Notes under the pieces: generated by a model
What the model saw: only the letters and a program-made list of their open reading frames with translations
What the model was told of the DNA's origin: nothing
The model's database searches: none
Part shown: positions 12,756 through 24,740 of the stretch, piece by piece
How positions within the stretch are numbered: the first letter of the stretch is position 1
Layout of the letters: each line of letters begins with the position of its first letter
Assembly: GCA_016508695.1 (NCBI GenBank)
Contig: VNKQ01000019.1
Location: forward strand, 682,001 to 746,000
Reading direction: 5' to 3'
Origin: Hyphodiscus hymeniophilus
Lineage: Eukaryota; Ascomycota; Leotiomycetes; Helotiales; Hyphodiscaceae
DNA: 64,000 bases
Program-made: the position numbers and the translations under genes

Positions 12756-13272
12756 AGGATGCACTGGGTGGCGCGGGGGGGGGACTCGAGATATATATTT
12801 TATTCTAATCTGAACTGCACAATGGCAGATATAAAGCTTCTAATCTCAGCGTCACATGGGAAGAGTTATTGAATCTTATGACTAGCTAATTAAAAGAATA
12901 GCCAGATTCATAGTTTTAAAGACTTAAACCATATATTCTGTTGTATTATTGTTTGTTGTCAAATACCTTGGGATCGACAATATAATGCATTGATGTTTAT
13001 AAATCTCTAAATCAAGCTTTCTAATCAGTTCTGAAGAGTTTCATTATGAACTAAGCTTGCCCCATACAGTTGACTTTATTTTTGATTATCAGGATGGTCA
13101 GAGATATAGGTACCTCTCACGAAATCGCTTCGCCTCAGCCAATAAAGTGCAATCGACCACGTTTTCCTTTATATGGATTGGAAAACTCTGTGAGTGAGAT
13201 CCAAGAGGATGCAGGACGCAATTTCAGATGACTGTTGTTGGCTTTGCTATTGCCGATACTTCTACTTCGCAT
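12756..13272. other. AT-rich intergenic segment
   Basis: Begins with a G9 run (12775-12783) and becomes AT-rich with many TpA dinucleotides. No gene is visible. It could be decayed repeat sequence. Confidence 0.5.
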
Positions 13273-14746
13273 TTAAAGATTGGCAGAATCAGATGAGATT
13301 CGTATGACCAATTTTCCAAATTGGCTCCCCGCTTTCATCACCCCGAACGCATCATCAACTGAATCGATGTCATTCATGGGATAGACAGAATCCACTACTG
13401 GCTGGATCTTATGTTTGTTTATGAACGCAATCACCTCTTTGAACTCTTTCCGCGATCCCATCATAGATCCTTTGAACTACCCAGAACGTAAGCAGTTTTC
13501 AGCTTTTCACTGACTTGGAATACTTCTCAAAGTAGACAGCTTACCTCGACGTTTTTCATGACAGCCTGCATTGGGAAACTAGTCTTCGGACCCAGAGTCA
13601 TGCCGTAACTGGAGATGATACCCCCAAATCTCAGCATTCTCAGGGATTGCATGACAATATCACCACCAGCACTATCGATGACCGAGTCAAGGAACGGATG
13701 ATCGGCTGGTAGCATCTCTGCGAGTCTCATCATCCATTCAGGATCCTTATAGTTTACTCCCCCAGCCGCTCCTAATTTCTTCGCTTTGATGAGTTTCTCC
13801 TCGCTTCCCGAAGTGACATAGACTTTGGCGCCATGAGCCACAGCCAATTGAAGACAGAAAAGAGCTACTCCGCCTCCGATCCCCGTGATCAGGACATGAT
13901 CTCCTGGCTTGACGCCCGCTTTGATAATCGTTGCGCGCCAGGCTGTTAATGCTGCGAGGGGTGTTGCAGCAGCTTCCTCGTCGGCGAGGAAAGATGGGCA
14001 TTCCTCGACTTCTGCTACGGGGACAGCCATGTACTCTTGGCAGCACCCTTGGATATTGTCAGCTTCAATCCTATTTTGAGGATAGTGCAACAGGAAAAGG
14101 TACCATCAGGGAGGAACTTCGTCCCGCCCAAAATAGCATATGCGCCTTCGGGTCCATGCACATCGTCCACCCACCTTCAAAGTCGTACCATCAGCTCAGG
14201 ATATTCAACGTTGGAAGACGAACATACCCTCTCGCAGGCGTCAGAATGACTCTCTTCCCTACCCAGCTCTTATCCGCACTAGAGCCACAGTCCGTAACGA
14301 CACCAACACCATCCGCGAGAATGGGAACGTTGCCCGCAGCACCTGGGTAAAGCCTCTGACTGCGGGTAAGCTCTCAATCAGCATTGCTTCATTGAGACAA
14401 AACCACGAGCACTGAAGTAAGACAAGAGTAGCATGGAGCACGAGTCAAGAACCAAAAGAGGGATTCCCAAACGTTGAACCCTGCTTTAGCTTTCAAGACA
14501 ACCCAGACGAGAAAGAAAAAGACTCGGGAAACACTTACCGTGCAAACATATCACGCCGATTCAGCGCCGCACAAAGCATTTTCACAATCACTTGATCATC
14601 TTCTGCACATGGTCGAGGCACTTCTACGATTTTGAGACTGGTTCTCTGTTATTTTTGACGTTCAGAGGTAGTATTGAAGGGACGAACGGAAAGTACACTG
14701 CGCCTGGTTTCCCGGGACGCTCTTCCATAACTACTGCTTTTGGCAT
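13273..14746 (-). CDS. Medium-chain dehydrogenase/reductase (zinc-less, quinone reductase-like)
   Basis: NAD(P)H-dependent oxidoreductase of the MDR superfamily, close to fungal proteins annotated as zinc-type alcohol dehydrogenase-like. Probable start ATG 14746 (MPKAVVMEERPGKPG). Introns inferred from frame and consensus: about 14370-14539 (joins NRRDMFAR to QRLYPGAAG), one with 5' GTATGT near 14.2 kb (joins TPARG to WVDDVHGPEG), one with 5' GTACCT near 14.1 kb (joins FLPDG to CCQEYMAVP) and 13477-13544. Motifs: AAALNRRD-type substrate loop, LADGVGVV, YAILGGTKFLPDG, then the Rossmann motif ITGIGGGVA and a C-terminal QFGKLVI. No catalytic zinc Cys/His set is seen. The join between the first exon and IVEVPRP near 14.65 kb is uncertain (poor splice signals or an indel). 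Confidence 0.78.
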
Positions 14747-14906
14747 CTTGATACTGGTGCTCCTTTCAAATCCTCCGATGATTCTAGGAACGGTGTTTGT
14801 GCTGTCTTTGTTTGTCGAATGAGATGTAGCAAGAAGCTTTTCGTAAGGTAGGGTACCTGAGGTGGTAAGAAAAGACAGAGTCGGTAACCTCGGTTTCGTT
14901 AAGCGA

Positions 14907-15299
14907 GATCTTTTCGCGACGGTCGCCCATGGGCTTTTTCGTAGCGATCAGTAGTTTTGTAAGGATGTAATATATTGAAAATATTTGTTATAATTAGAGC
15001 GGAGTCTTCTTTTGGCCTCTAGGTATACCAAGACTTAATTAGTACTAGTATACCTACCTCACCCACTTACTAGCTAGTCAGTCCCTATAAAGGTACTACC
15101 TACTTACTAGCCAATACAGCGTACCTATCTACCTACTTATTCATAAGCTAGCGAGGTTGTATAATGAACTTATTAGCCAGCTGGTACTATTTCATTTGAA
15201 TAAGTAAAATGCTTGTAACTCTGTAATTATTATAGGAGAACCAATAAGTAAATTATTATTAGGCGAGCTTGCGACCGTCGCGACCGTCGCGAAAAGATC
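14907..15299. repeat. AT-rich element bounded by 20-bp perfect inverted repeats (candidate MITE)
   Basis: Positions 14907-14926 and 15280-15299 are perfect reverse complements (GC-rich, containing TCGCGACGGTCGC). The right copy has a further GCGACCGTC unit just inside (about 15271-15279). Between them is about 350 bp of AT-rich DNA with many TACCTACT-like short repeats. The segment lies between the MDR start and the maltase stop and encodes nothing. The size and form fit a non-autonomous DNA transposon or a stem-loop element. I see no clear target-site duplication. Confidence 0.5.
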
Positions 15300-15449
15300 G
15301 ATGGTTCGTAGGTACCTACTTAGTATTGCCGACTGTACCGGTAACCCTTTCTAATAACGGCATATGCAGGTATCGAAGCACGCATAGTAAGATAGTTCTT
15401 CTAGCTTCTCGAACTATGAATTCTAACAGTGCTGTCAACATTAAGATCA

Positions 15450-17228
15450 TTAATTAACGAGATATACTCGTCCCTCATAACCCTTCAAAACACTCTCCGT
15501 CCCATCAACACCTTCAACATTGCTAATCAACAATTCGAATTTGCCGTTCACCCCCGGCCGCTCAAACTTCTGCTCTTCGGCTGTAAAATTGCATACAACA
15601 ATAGCTTTGTCCTTGCCAAAGGCTTTAGCGAATACAAAAGTCTTCTCGTTTGTCATGTCAAAACCCTTAAACGAGCCATGAATAAACAAATCCTTGTACT
15701 CCTTCCTCAAGCTCAACATCTTCTTCCAGAAATTGAGCACCGAATCTGATTTATTGAGCTGTGAAGCCACGTTGATGGACTTGTACTCATCATGGGTCCG
15801 CATCCAAGCTCCGTTCTTGTTTGTCGTGAAACCGGAATAGGCAGTGGCATCCCATTGCATAGGTAGCCTCGCATGATCGCGACCAAGAATTTGGATACTC
15901 TTCATAACGTGATCCCTTACTGCAGGATCGTTCCCAGAGCGTGCTACAGCAGAGTTATAGTAGTTGATACTCTCAATATCCTTGTAATCCTCGATAGACC
16001 AATCCTTTGGCGCATTTATCATACCAATTTCCTGTCCTTGATAGACGAATAAGGTGCCAGTCATAGCGCACATCATAAGAGCCAGCATCTTGGCCGATCG
16101 CTCTCTCCACTGTGGTAAGTCTGAAGCATAGCGACTCACGCTTCGGCCTTGGTCGTGATTCTCGCAGAATGCGGTCGTCCAAGCGTCTGTACCTGCTATG
16201 AAACTCTGCCATTTCTCAACCACGGCTTTAAGATCTGAGAGTGCGTAGCCCTCGAACTGGTATTTGTTTGTTTTGCCTTGTCCGAGATCGACGATATCGA
16301 ATTGGAAGACCATGTCGAGTTGACGATCGTTGGAGCCGATGTAGCGGAGGACGTGAGCAGTATCTGGGGTGTGTGGGAGCTCGCCGACTGTCATGGTGTC
16401 ATATTTGTTCAGGACTAATTGGTTCATTTCTCGTAGAAACTCGTGCATTCGTGGTCCATTGCAGAACAGCATTGACGCGGGTTGTTCGAAAACCCCGGGG
16501 TCACTGATAGGCGCATCTGGTAATCCTGGGGGTTTCGAATACATGTTGACGGTATCGACTCTGAAGCCATCAACACCCTTCTTCAACCAAAACTCTATTG
16601 CAGAATCATAGATCGCTTTCCGGGTCACGGGATTTTCCCAGTTGAGATCTGGTTGCTGCTCAGCAAAAAGATGTAGATAGTATTCTTGTGTTTCTTCATC
16701 CCACTGCCAGGCGCTCCCGGAAAAGAATGAGCGCCAATTGTTCGGGGGCATTCGTCTTCCTTCTGCACCGTACCTTGCAGGCCGCCAGATATACCAATCG
16801 CGTTTGGCGTTCATTTTTGAGGTACGGGATTCTTTGAACCAGGCATGTTGGTCGGAGGTGTGGTTTATGACGAGATCGAGGATTAAACGTATTCCGCGAG
16901 AGTGGCAGTCAGATATGAGAGCTTCGACATCTGCGACGGTGCCGTAGGGTGCGTGAACAGCTTCGTAGTTGGAAATATCGTATCCCATATCGTATTGGGG
17001 TGATTCATACCTTGGGGTTAGATATTAGTGGGAGCTTTGCAAGACTTAGAGAAAGCCGTACATTGGAGAGAGCCAGACAATGTCAACACCGAGATCTTTG
17101 ATGTAGTCGATCTTGGAGATAATCCCGGGAATATCACCCAATCCATCGCCAGTCGAATCTTTGTAGCTGGCGGGGTAGATCTGGTAGACAGTACCATCTT
17201 TCCACCAGACTCTTTCTGTGACAGTCAT
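15450..17228 (-). CDS. GH13 alpha-glucosidase (maltase/isomaltase)
   Basis: Hydrolyses alpha-1,4 or alpha-1,6 glucosidic bonds in maltose or isomaltose; probably cytosolic since no signal peptide is seen. Two exons, 17062-17228 and 15450-17010, with a 51-bp intron (5' GTACGG), give 575 residues, the usual size for yeast-type maltases. Starts MTVTERVWWKDGTVYQIYP. GH13 conserved regions are in order: I LDLVINHTSD, II GFRVDTVN (nucleophile Asp), III MTVGE (acid/base Glu) and IV ENHDQGR (transition-state Asp). The loop YIGSNDRQLDMVFQFD is also typical. No maltose permease or regulator adjoins it, so it is not part of an obvious MAL cluster; the MFS transporter at 59 kb is distant. Confidence 0.93.
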
Positions 17229-18808
17229 TGCTGCTGTTTATATCGTGTGGATGAGATATTATTCGTTCAAGAAAGGCGGTAAAAGAACTTGAATCCGGTG
17301 GTAGGGGATTTATCTTGCGATTGAGCGAGAAAGGAGCGAAGGCTGAAGTGGATGGGAGAAGGAGTAGGAGACACAAGAGGAAGTGACGAAAGAACGACCC
17401 CTCTTGTGATCAATGTCCCAACTTGGGCGACATTCAATTGCCAACTAACCAAGAAGCTCAAGATGTTTGGTAAATCTCGCTATATTTCCATCATGGACCG
17501 TCATCGTGTTCATACGGATACGAATCCAATGAGCTTGATAGCAGCTGGACTACCTTTGGTTGGACGAATTCGGATCGATGAAGGTAGTAGCACAGTAGTT
17601 ACTTACCCCGCTTGTGTTGTGGAACGCAGACTGGAAGTAGATTTCCTTGTTTGCAACATCGGGTGGAGTCCGAGTCTACATTTGGTGTGGAGAGATGAGC
17701 TGGCGGTTTGTACAAAGGTAGACGCAGGTTGGCCGATAAGATTTATGTGAGGGGATTGTGAGAAGCGTCGCCGTCGGGGGGGGGGGGGGGGGGGGGGGAA
17801 GGGGGAAGTCTGGGTGAATGAGGGGAGGGGAAGGGATGCACGACTGCGGGGCTTTGCCGATGCTGGGCAAAGGTCGACGCCTTGGCGGTGCAACAACGAG
17901 ACCCAGAGGGGGCTAAAGGGGCTGGACGAACCCATCCACTTCTGAAATTCACCCGATTAATTCAGCGGATGGGAACAGCGACTTGTGCGCCTTTCTTTAT
18001 TTAGCAAATAATCTTTATCGCAATAGGTCTAGCCATTTTATCGTGCCGAGTAGTCTGCCTACCGTTGGATCTTGCCTTTTCTTTTTCATCTTTTGTAGAC
18101 TCCCAAGTACGAGTAAACATGGGGCGAGATCAGCCCCTTTCTCAAGCGAGCGGAGGTTGCACTGTCTGCGTAACGCATACCATACTTGCCCCAACCTCTA
18201 GAGCCTCGAATCCCGTCTCATACAACACATTAGCCTAATTCAACCAAGCACCACGAGAAATGAGTATATTCTAGACTTCTTGTTATTTCCTTGTGTCCGC
18301 TCCAGAAATGTGAGTGATGAAAACCCCTGTCAAACCCCATTGGCCCTGCAAGTATGGAGCTAGGGAGCGTAGCTCATTCTAACTCCACCCCAATCATTTC
18401 CCCAACTGGGACTCCATACATCTTATTTCCCCACCATTCATCTCTTACATCTTTCCAATGTCCATTTATGAGATTGAACAAACCTCGTCGTTGCATGTGA
18501 TACTCCTGCTCTCTCGGATTGTTTCGTGGTTCCAGTTGATCTTTTTTCCGGCTTCAGCGTGGTACATACAATTGATGAGTCTTTCTTCATAGTTGCAAAT
18601 GTTTCCGAAGTTTAAAGCAAATTGGGTAACGAGATAGACAACTACTTCAGTTGCTATTCTAATCTGGGATGTCTGAGGGCTTCAGGCGTGCTTGGATACA
18701 TGAAGTCTGATGGTCTAGACGCTTGAAGATCGCGGGGAGAGATGGCGATTGAGTTAAGTAAAGCATGCAACGTTGGGTGACGCTAAATTTCAAGAGCAAC
18801 CTAAAGTC
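17229..18808. other. Intergenic with a long poly-G tract
   Basis: 1.6 kb between the maltase start and the 3' end of the bactofilin-like gene. Open frames around 17.35-17.95 kb overlap the G tract and show no domain. No RNA gene was recognised. Confidence 0.6.
17776..17798 (+). repeat. Homopolymer of 23 G
   Basis: Uninterrupted G23 followed by AAGGGGGAAG. It lies about 550 bp upstream of the maltase start. Such a run is unstable in replication and sequencing, so its true length is doubtful. Confidence 0.9.
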
Positions 18809-19735
18809 TCAAGTATTTGACGTAGCAATGACTCCCTTGATACTGCCATGAATATTTCGCTTTCCATCAACAATCAATTTCCCACTTTCACCGACAATGA
18901 CGGTGCCAGACACATCCAAGTCACCTTTGACATGCAACCGGCCATTGACTTTTAGAGCGCCACCGAGTTTGCAACTCTCCCTTCAGGGATATTAGCTCAG
19001 GACTCCAATAGAGAAAGAGGGAACTTACTCGACCACTGCATTTCCATCAACATCACATCCCTCACTCCCCTTCAATTTCCGTCCAATCACACAGACTCTC
19101 GTCCCCTCGATCTTAATTTTCCCACTAGAGCGAAGATCATCACCGATCGTGACTCCATCTTTCATGAGTATATTTCCACTGCACTGTACCTTGCCCTCGA
19201 TTGAGATATTATCGACCAAGGTAATGCTTCCACTAGCCTCGACTTTCTCCACTACGTGTACACCACTTTTCAAGTCTACACTTCCACTTGCGTGTAATTT
19301 CCCATCAATGAAGACATTATCACGGGCTTTAAAAGAGCCCGAAGCTTGGATTTTGCCTCTTACTTTCACATTATCCGATAAGGTGACTGTCGCTGAGGAA
19401 TTGATCTTTCCGTTGACTACGATTCCAGATGAAAGCGTTACCGAGCCGGAACTTGATATTGGTCCAAGGATTTCGAGGGGCCCAATGAGTGTGACGGATG
19501 AGGATGAATTGATCGCATCTGATTGAGGTAATTTCGGCGGCGCGGTCGAGGATTCACCATTCCGTGGCTGCAACGGTGCTTGATCTTGAGCTCGAAGCCG
19601 AGTTTTCTCCTCTTCCGCGCTTGGGAAACCAGCTTCTGATCGTGCTCCAGTGGACAGTGAAGGGTCGCTTGGTGCATAAGGAGGAGGCTCGTCGTCCGGA
19701 AACGGCACCTTCGTGTCTGGGGGGATGTAAGTCAT
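18809..19735 (-). CDS. Bactofilin-like polymer-forming protein
   Basis: Two exons, 19029-19735 and 18809-18974, with a 54-bp intron. About 290 residues. The N-terminal 75 residues are acidic, Pro-rich and probably disordered (PPDTKVPFPDDEPPPYAP). From about residue 76 onward the protein is a run of repeats with a short period (SGSVTLSSGIVVNGKI, SATVTLSDNVKVRGKI, SGSFKARDNVFIDGKL, ...), alternating beta strands with G-K turns. This matches the right-handed beta-solenoid of bactofilins, bacterial cytoskeletal polymers with scattered fungal homologues. The second exon continues the same repeat (KLGGALKVNGRLHVKGDL). A role in assembling filaments is inference. Its ATG overlaps the stop of an upstream small membrane ORF as ATGA. 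Confidence 0.82.
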
Positions 19736-19986
19736 GCTGATAGTTTTAGTGATTCGAAGATGTTCTTCAAAGACACGAAAGTCTGTTGAAGCAGTAGAGT
19801 GATGAAGATAGTTATCAGAGCTATCAGTGTGGTGTTCTTTAAAGGAGATGTGGATTGATGGGATGTGGTGCGGTGTTTCCGTGTGGTTGAGATACGCGTG
19901 GGCCTGGGCGTGGTGGTAGGAGAGGCGAGGCTGAGGCTTGCGTAAGCGCTCTCAGCTTGGAGCCTCCAAAGCGGCTGCCTGGCCAT
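19732..19986 (-). CDS. Small single-span membrane protein ORF overlapping the bactofilin start
   Basis: 84 codons. A basic Ser/Thr-rich N-terminus (MARQPLWRLQAESAYASL) is followed by a clear hydrophobic stretch, LIALITIFITLLLQQTF, and a short tail. Its TGA and the bactofilin ATG share ATGA, so the two frames overlap by four bases on the same strand. Both ATGs have A at -3. I found no splice pair that would fuse the two frames. It may be a real first cistron of a bicistronic mRNA, an upstream ORF regulating bactofilin translation, or chance. No family is recognised. Confidence 0.35.
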   Translation of the reverse strand: MARQPLWRLQAESAYASLSLASPTTTPRPTRISTTRKHRTTSHQSTSPLKNTTLIALITIFITLLLQQTFVSLKNIFESLKLSA

Positions 19987-20136
19987 AATTCATCATGGTT
20001 TGAAGTTCTTTGTAGACTCTGGAAAGTCTCTGAGTTGACGAGATATGCAAGAGTACGTATTGGACTACGTCATGTCTGATTGTGGACGAAACGTCGAGGG
20101 TAAGGTATTGCGGGGTCAACTTTACCCCATGTGCAG

Positions 20137-20144
20137 TCACGTGA
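20137..20144. promoter_or_regulatory. TCACGTGA palindrome (bHLH-type E-box)
   Basis: Exact octamer 151 bp upstream of the small membrane ORF that precedes the bactofilin-like gene. Same element as at 6970, 31152, 38704 and 51295. Confidence 0.45.
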
Positions 20145-20529
20145 TGTGTCTCCTTCGGATTCAACTGCATGGCAGTTTAAGAACTGCTGCATATATATCG
20201 CCACGGTTTGGCAAACTTCCGTCAAAATTATAAATCATTTGAAAGAGGGGTAGGAAAGCGAAGGTGCTCTTTTAAGTTGCACCGAATTTCGGGTTCAGAC
20301 CGCAAAAACACCCATAGACCTCATTTTTCAAGAATGTATATGATTCTGGTGGGAATGTCGCACTCGCGAACAAGGTCGGCATAATTTTGTGGTAACGAGA
20401 ACAAGCCAACGAAGTCCAATGAGGAACAGAGGTTGCTCAATCTACTCTAACATCTTTGATATGTACGTGCACCTCACTAATTTCTTATGCAGTCATTCCA
20501 CCTGCAGCCTGTCACCAAGGCTCAAATCG

Positions 20530-23500
20530 TCACTCATCATCTTCCTCGCCAGAGACGGTTGAGCCTGTCTCCGCATCTTCTTCGTCCTCGGACTCTCCTT
20601 CAGCTTCGTCCTCATCTCCGGCTAAGCCATAGTCCGCTTGGAAGTGCGAAAGTGGCTGATTCTGTGTCTTGAATCCAGAATCAGTGAACCCTTTGGTAAT
20701 TTTCTGTTCAAAGTCAGCATGACAGCGAAATGAGCAAGGGAGGGATGTGTGGTGAGTGAACCCTACCTCCTGCATAATCGGAGCACAAGTGACCACTACG
20801 TTTGCCTTCCCAGGCAAGAAAGCAGGAAGCAATACCTCCTTCATCACTTGTTTGATCTCCGCGACACTCGTCTCACGAACCTTCTTCAGCATCCGCGCGT
20901 TGTACTCGCTATCAAGACCACGAATGACCGAGTCCACGAAATGAAATTGCCCAGCTGCGGCCATTGTCGTTTGCTCATCGGCGAAATACACGACAATGCT
21001 TGAAATTGCTCCTTCGAGTGCGTACTGCTCGAATTCTCTTGTGCCATCAATGAATTCCTCAATGATCTTCTTGCCCGCAGCAAATGCAGCGAAGGCGTCA
21101 GGCGATCGGTAGACAGAGAATTGAACAAAGCCACCGTCGGGATCACGCTTGAATGAGGCGCCATATGCAAGACCAGTACCTCGAATGGCGGTCCAGAGAG
21201 GCCCCTCAACGGCTTCAAGGAAGGAAATGGCGACCATAAGGGCCGGGAGAATGGGATCGGTGTAAGAAGTGGGCCCTTTCACAGAAGATAGGCAGAATGA
21301 AGAGTCGATGGTTGACATTGGGATCACTACAGCGCCATATTGACCAGGATTCTTACCATCTGGGCTAAGTCGTTCAACTTGTTTCACTATGGGTAACAAA
21401 GGCTTGGATGTATCTAGTAAAGATAGCAGGCCATCCCAAGCGACAACTGGCTCCGGAAGGGTCTCGATATTTGCGATAACGAGAGCTCGCATGTTCTCGA
21501 ATGTAAAGAGAGACTTACGAATGATCTCAAGCCAAGAAAGCACAATCGCAGGGTCCTTGGCAAGAAGTTTCTTTAACCGCTTCATGTAGATCGCCTTGAC
21601 CAATGTACCTCGAGCTCTCACACTCGATTCATCCTGGAGATGAATTGCGACGTCGACAGCATACATCATGCTGTTGCCGCTTCGCTTCGCTTCAGGGATG
21701 TCGGCCAAGATCTTTGCAAGGCCCGCATTCAATCTAGACTCGTCGAAAACGCTGTCGAACATCATAGTTCGAATCCATTTGATTGCAGCTGTGAATTTGT
21801 CGGGTTCGACCTGAAATTGAATCACAATACCCTCACTATCACCAACGCGACCGCCACCGTTCATAGAATAACTGATAGTATCCTGCTCCAACTCTGTCAC
21901 AACTTGTTCAAATTCAATCTTCTTTCCATCACGCATGATTGGAGTATTGAAAAAGTTATCCATGAATAATGAGAGTAACGGTCTGTGCTCTGTTGGAATT
22001 TTCGATGTGCCGAGTAGCAGGGTCAAATGAGCGAAGTTTGTAGGAACGTGCTCAAATTGAAGGAAGAGTGGGGAGTCTGAATTTGCTTTATCGATAATAG
22101 TCTGAATCGGGGTAGTCGCTGTACCCAGCTCCCTCGCAAGCCCAGATCTTGCAGTAATTGACTCGATGAAATGAATGGATTCGACACCAGGAACTGGCCA
22201 TTTTCGTAGAAGTGAAGCAGGAATTTCGAGGTCGTTCTTAGCCATGGCGGCCTTCAACTTTTCCTTTAAATTTTCCAGTCCGTCCGCGCCCAGCTCATTC
22301 TTTCTGGCTTCAATTCGTGCCAGCTCACTTGCTTTGTTCTTCTCAGCCAGCTCTTTCGACGGTTTACCCAGGACCGATACGTGGGGAGCATCAGAGAGCC
22401 ACTTCTTCATGAACCCGCGCCACTGTTCCTCAGTCCAAGTTTCGAGAACGTCGAATTCCTTGATGGTTCCGAGATCCGCCAGTGTTGACCCGTCCCTTTT
22501 ACCAAATAAGAAATCAACAATGACTCCATTGGCAAAGAAGTTCCCGGAGCCTTCAGCTTGGAACTTGATCTGTCGCTTCTCTCGCTTCAAACAGTCCGTC
22601 AAATAATTCATATCGAACGGTTTGGACGCAACCTCTTTGAGGAGTTCGATTAGGCGTTTTTCGACGAACTGAAGCTTTTCGGTTGCAACCCCAGTCGGCT
22701 GAAGCCAGATAACGGTATTTGGTCGCGCATCCCACCAATATGAGATCGCACTGGCAAGCTCTTCCTTCTCAACCATCACATTCTCCAGCACTGAAACCGA
22801 CGATCCTGCAAGGTATGTGAGGAGAACGTCCAGGGCTGAGGTTAAAACCGCATCATTGCAGTCTGGCCCAAATGTACCAACGAGAATGTCTCCCATGGAT
22901 TCGTCTTCTTCGGGGAAAAGGACTGTCTCAACTATGGACTCTTGCAAGGGCTTAGGTTGTGGTGATTCTGTCCATGGTCTAGGAAATGTCAGAACTTGTC
23001 AAAGAATACACTGTGACAACTTACCTCTTGAATGGTGCACTCAGGGGTGGGACGTCATTGATTATTCCATCTTCGAAATCGTCCAAAATATGGAGGAGAT
23101 TGTCTTGATCGATTTCTCCTACTAGGACCAAGCACAAATTTTTGGGCTGGTACATCTCTTTATGAAACTCTCGAATCCTTTCAGGAGTTAAGACGCGCAA
23201 AGCTTCCATCAGCCCACCAGTTTCATATCGGAAACCGATCTCTTTGGGATAAAGAAGTTGCCGAGCCTTGATATCCATAATCTCACCACCCGTATTCTGC
23301 ACGCCTTGCATCTCTGAGTAGACTACGCCAGCATCGTTTCCCTCGCCATCTATGTGATGGACTTCCGTGTAGCAGCCTTCGTCAGTCAGGGTGGGCAGTA
23401 TCACATGCTCCAAATAGATTGGCAAGATTTGCGCAAAGCCTTCCCACCCAGCGGTATCAAGAGTGTAGGCAGTGTGATCTGTTGCAGTCCATGCATTGGT

Positions 23501-23785
23501 ATTGGAATATGCTCTTGTCGCCAGTTTGTCTAATACTCCTTTATATTGATAACTTTTGGATCCCATGAATACAAGATGTTCAAGGGTATGAGGCGATCCA
23601 GAATCGTCGAAAATTTCGGTAGCGAGTGTAAAGTACCCTTGAACCTTCGGCCCCTTTTGGTCAACCACGACGACGTGCATGCCAGTTCTGTCGGAGACAT
23701 ACTGAGAGATGTTTGCGGGAGCGTAGTCAGCCTTAAATTTTTGGATAGTCTTGAAATGCGTCTTTCTCGTTTGACTCGGCATCAT
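20530..23785 (-). CDS. M16 family metallopeptidase (yeast YOL098C-like)
   Basis: Large inverzincin of the pitrilysin/presequence-protease class. Exons 23025-23785, 20767-22978 and 20530-20703, with introns of 46 and 63 bp, give about 1048 residues. Zinc motif HTLEH (HxxEH) lies in SPHTLEHLVFMGSKSY near residue 70, followed by the distal part DGEGNDAGVVYSEMQGVQNT, a block highly conserved with yeast YOL098C and S. pombe relatives. The C-terminal half carries the inactive M16 domain. The last exon is a Glu/Asp-rich acidic tail (EDEAEGESEDEEDAETGS). I start at one of two adjacent ATGs (23782/23785) because upstream in-frame residues to 23872 look non-conserved. The 63-bp intron is in frame, so its retention would add 21 residues. 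Confidence 0.9.
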
Positions 23786-23887
23786 GAAAGTCTGCAAGGC
23801 GGTGCGCCGATGAAGAAGGCCGTTGATCGAAACACAACTTGACCTATCAGATGTTAGGTTATAACGATTCATGTATATAAGTATAAT

Positions 23888-24127
23888 TCAATGGAAAGTA
23901 TGACTGATACCAGATGCTTTTCCCGAGAGAATCTGAGAAAACAGTTGAAATGAGATGATGGAAATCACATGATCGTCATGTGAGGCTTCAAAGACGAAGC
24001 TTTCCGGGGGAGAAACGCCTGTCAAAGCATACCAAGAAGACTTCACAGCTTGGTAGAGAGCAAACCCAATGATGGGAAGTAAGGCGGCAACAATTATCGA
24101 TCTTCCAGCTGAAAAATGACCAGCCAT
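23888..24127 (-). CDS. Short membrane ORF, unrecognised
   Basis: 79 codons directly upstream of the M16 gene on the same strand. A hydrophobic segment (SIIVAALLPIIGFALYQAV) near the N-terminus looks like a signal anchor, followed by a mixed tail. It could be an independent small gene, an upstream exon of the M16 gene (I found no phase-compatible splice) or a 5' UTR frame. No homologue is recognised. Confidence 0.25.
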   Translation of the reverse strand: MAGHFSAGRSIIVAALLPIIGFALYQAVKSSWYALTGVSPPESFVFEASHDDHVISIISFQLFSQILSGKASGISHTFH

Positions 24128-24740
24128 GCGAACAGCGGCAATTATTGATGTGGAAACTGAGTAGATCAGGGTCCAGTGAAGTGACTCGTCAAGAACAGCA
24201 GAGTAAAGCTATATGTAGATGACTGAAGTAGAGGATGAAGGTTGAGAGGTTACGTGCCTTGGAAATTTCACGAGCGGCAGGTTTCGTTCAGCCTCGCGCA
24301 CAATGACTCAATTGGGAAGCAACCTTACTACGGCTGAACTGACATGAACCGTATGGAAAAGAGAGTGAACGATAAGACAAGTTGAAGAGAAGCTGGAAGT
24401 GCTGATGCGAGTTGCATTTTATGTCGCAAAGCTGGAGACGTCCATATATAACGAACAAAGCCTCTGAAGAACAATATCTTGAGGATGGCCTGCAGGGATG
24501 TGATTGGCAAGTAGAGCCGCTATTAGCGCGAGCCTCTTGTTGCCGCGTGTCCAAAACAAGTAATCACGCATCAATCACCGGAAGGTTGCTCACATTGCCA
24601 GCAGTCACTTCCACATCGAGTAGTGGCCGATCTATTACGGTGACGACAGATACAATATGTCCTCACCATCTTCGTTCTACTCCGAACCCTGAGATCACCC
24701 CGACATCACACTCACGAAATCAATCTCTGACAACCTGAAT
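24128..24740. promoter_or_regulatory. Divergent promoter region (M16 side and Dsl1/ZW10)
   Basis: 613 bp between a minus-strand frame and the plus-strand Dsl1/ZW10 start. Only short spurious frames are present. No distinctive element was found. Confidence 0.4.

Noticed and set aside
17352..17952. Open frames with poly-Pro or poly-Gly around 17.8 kb
   Set aside because: Produced by the G23 tract on both strands.
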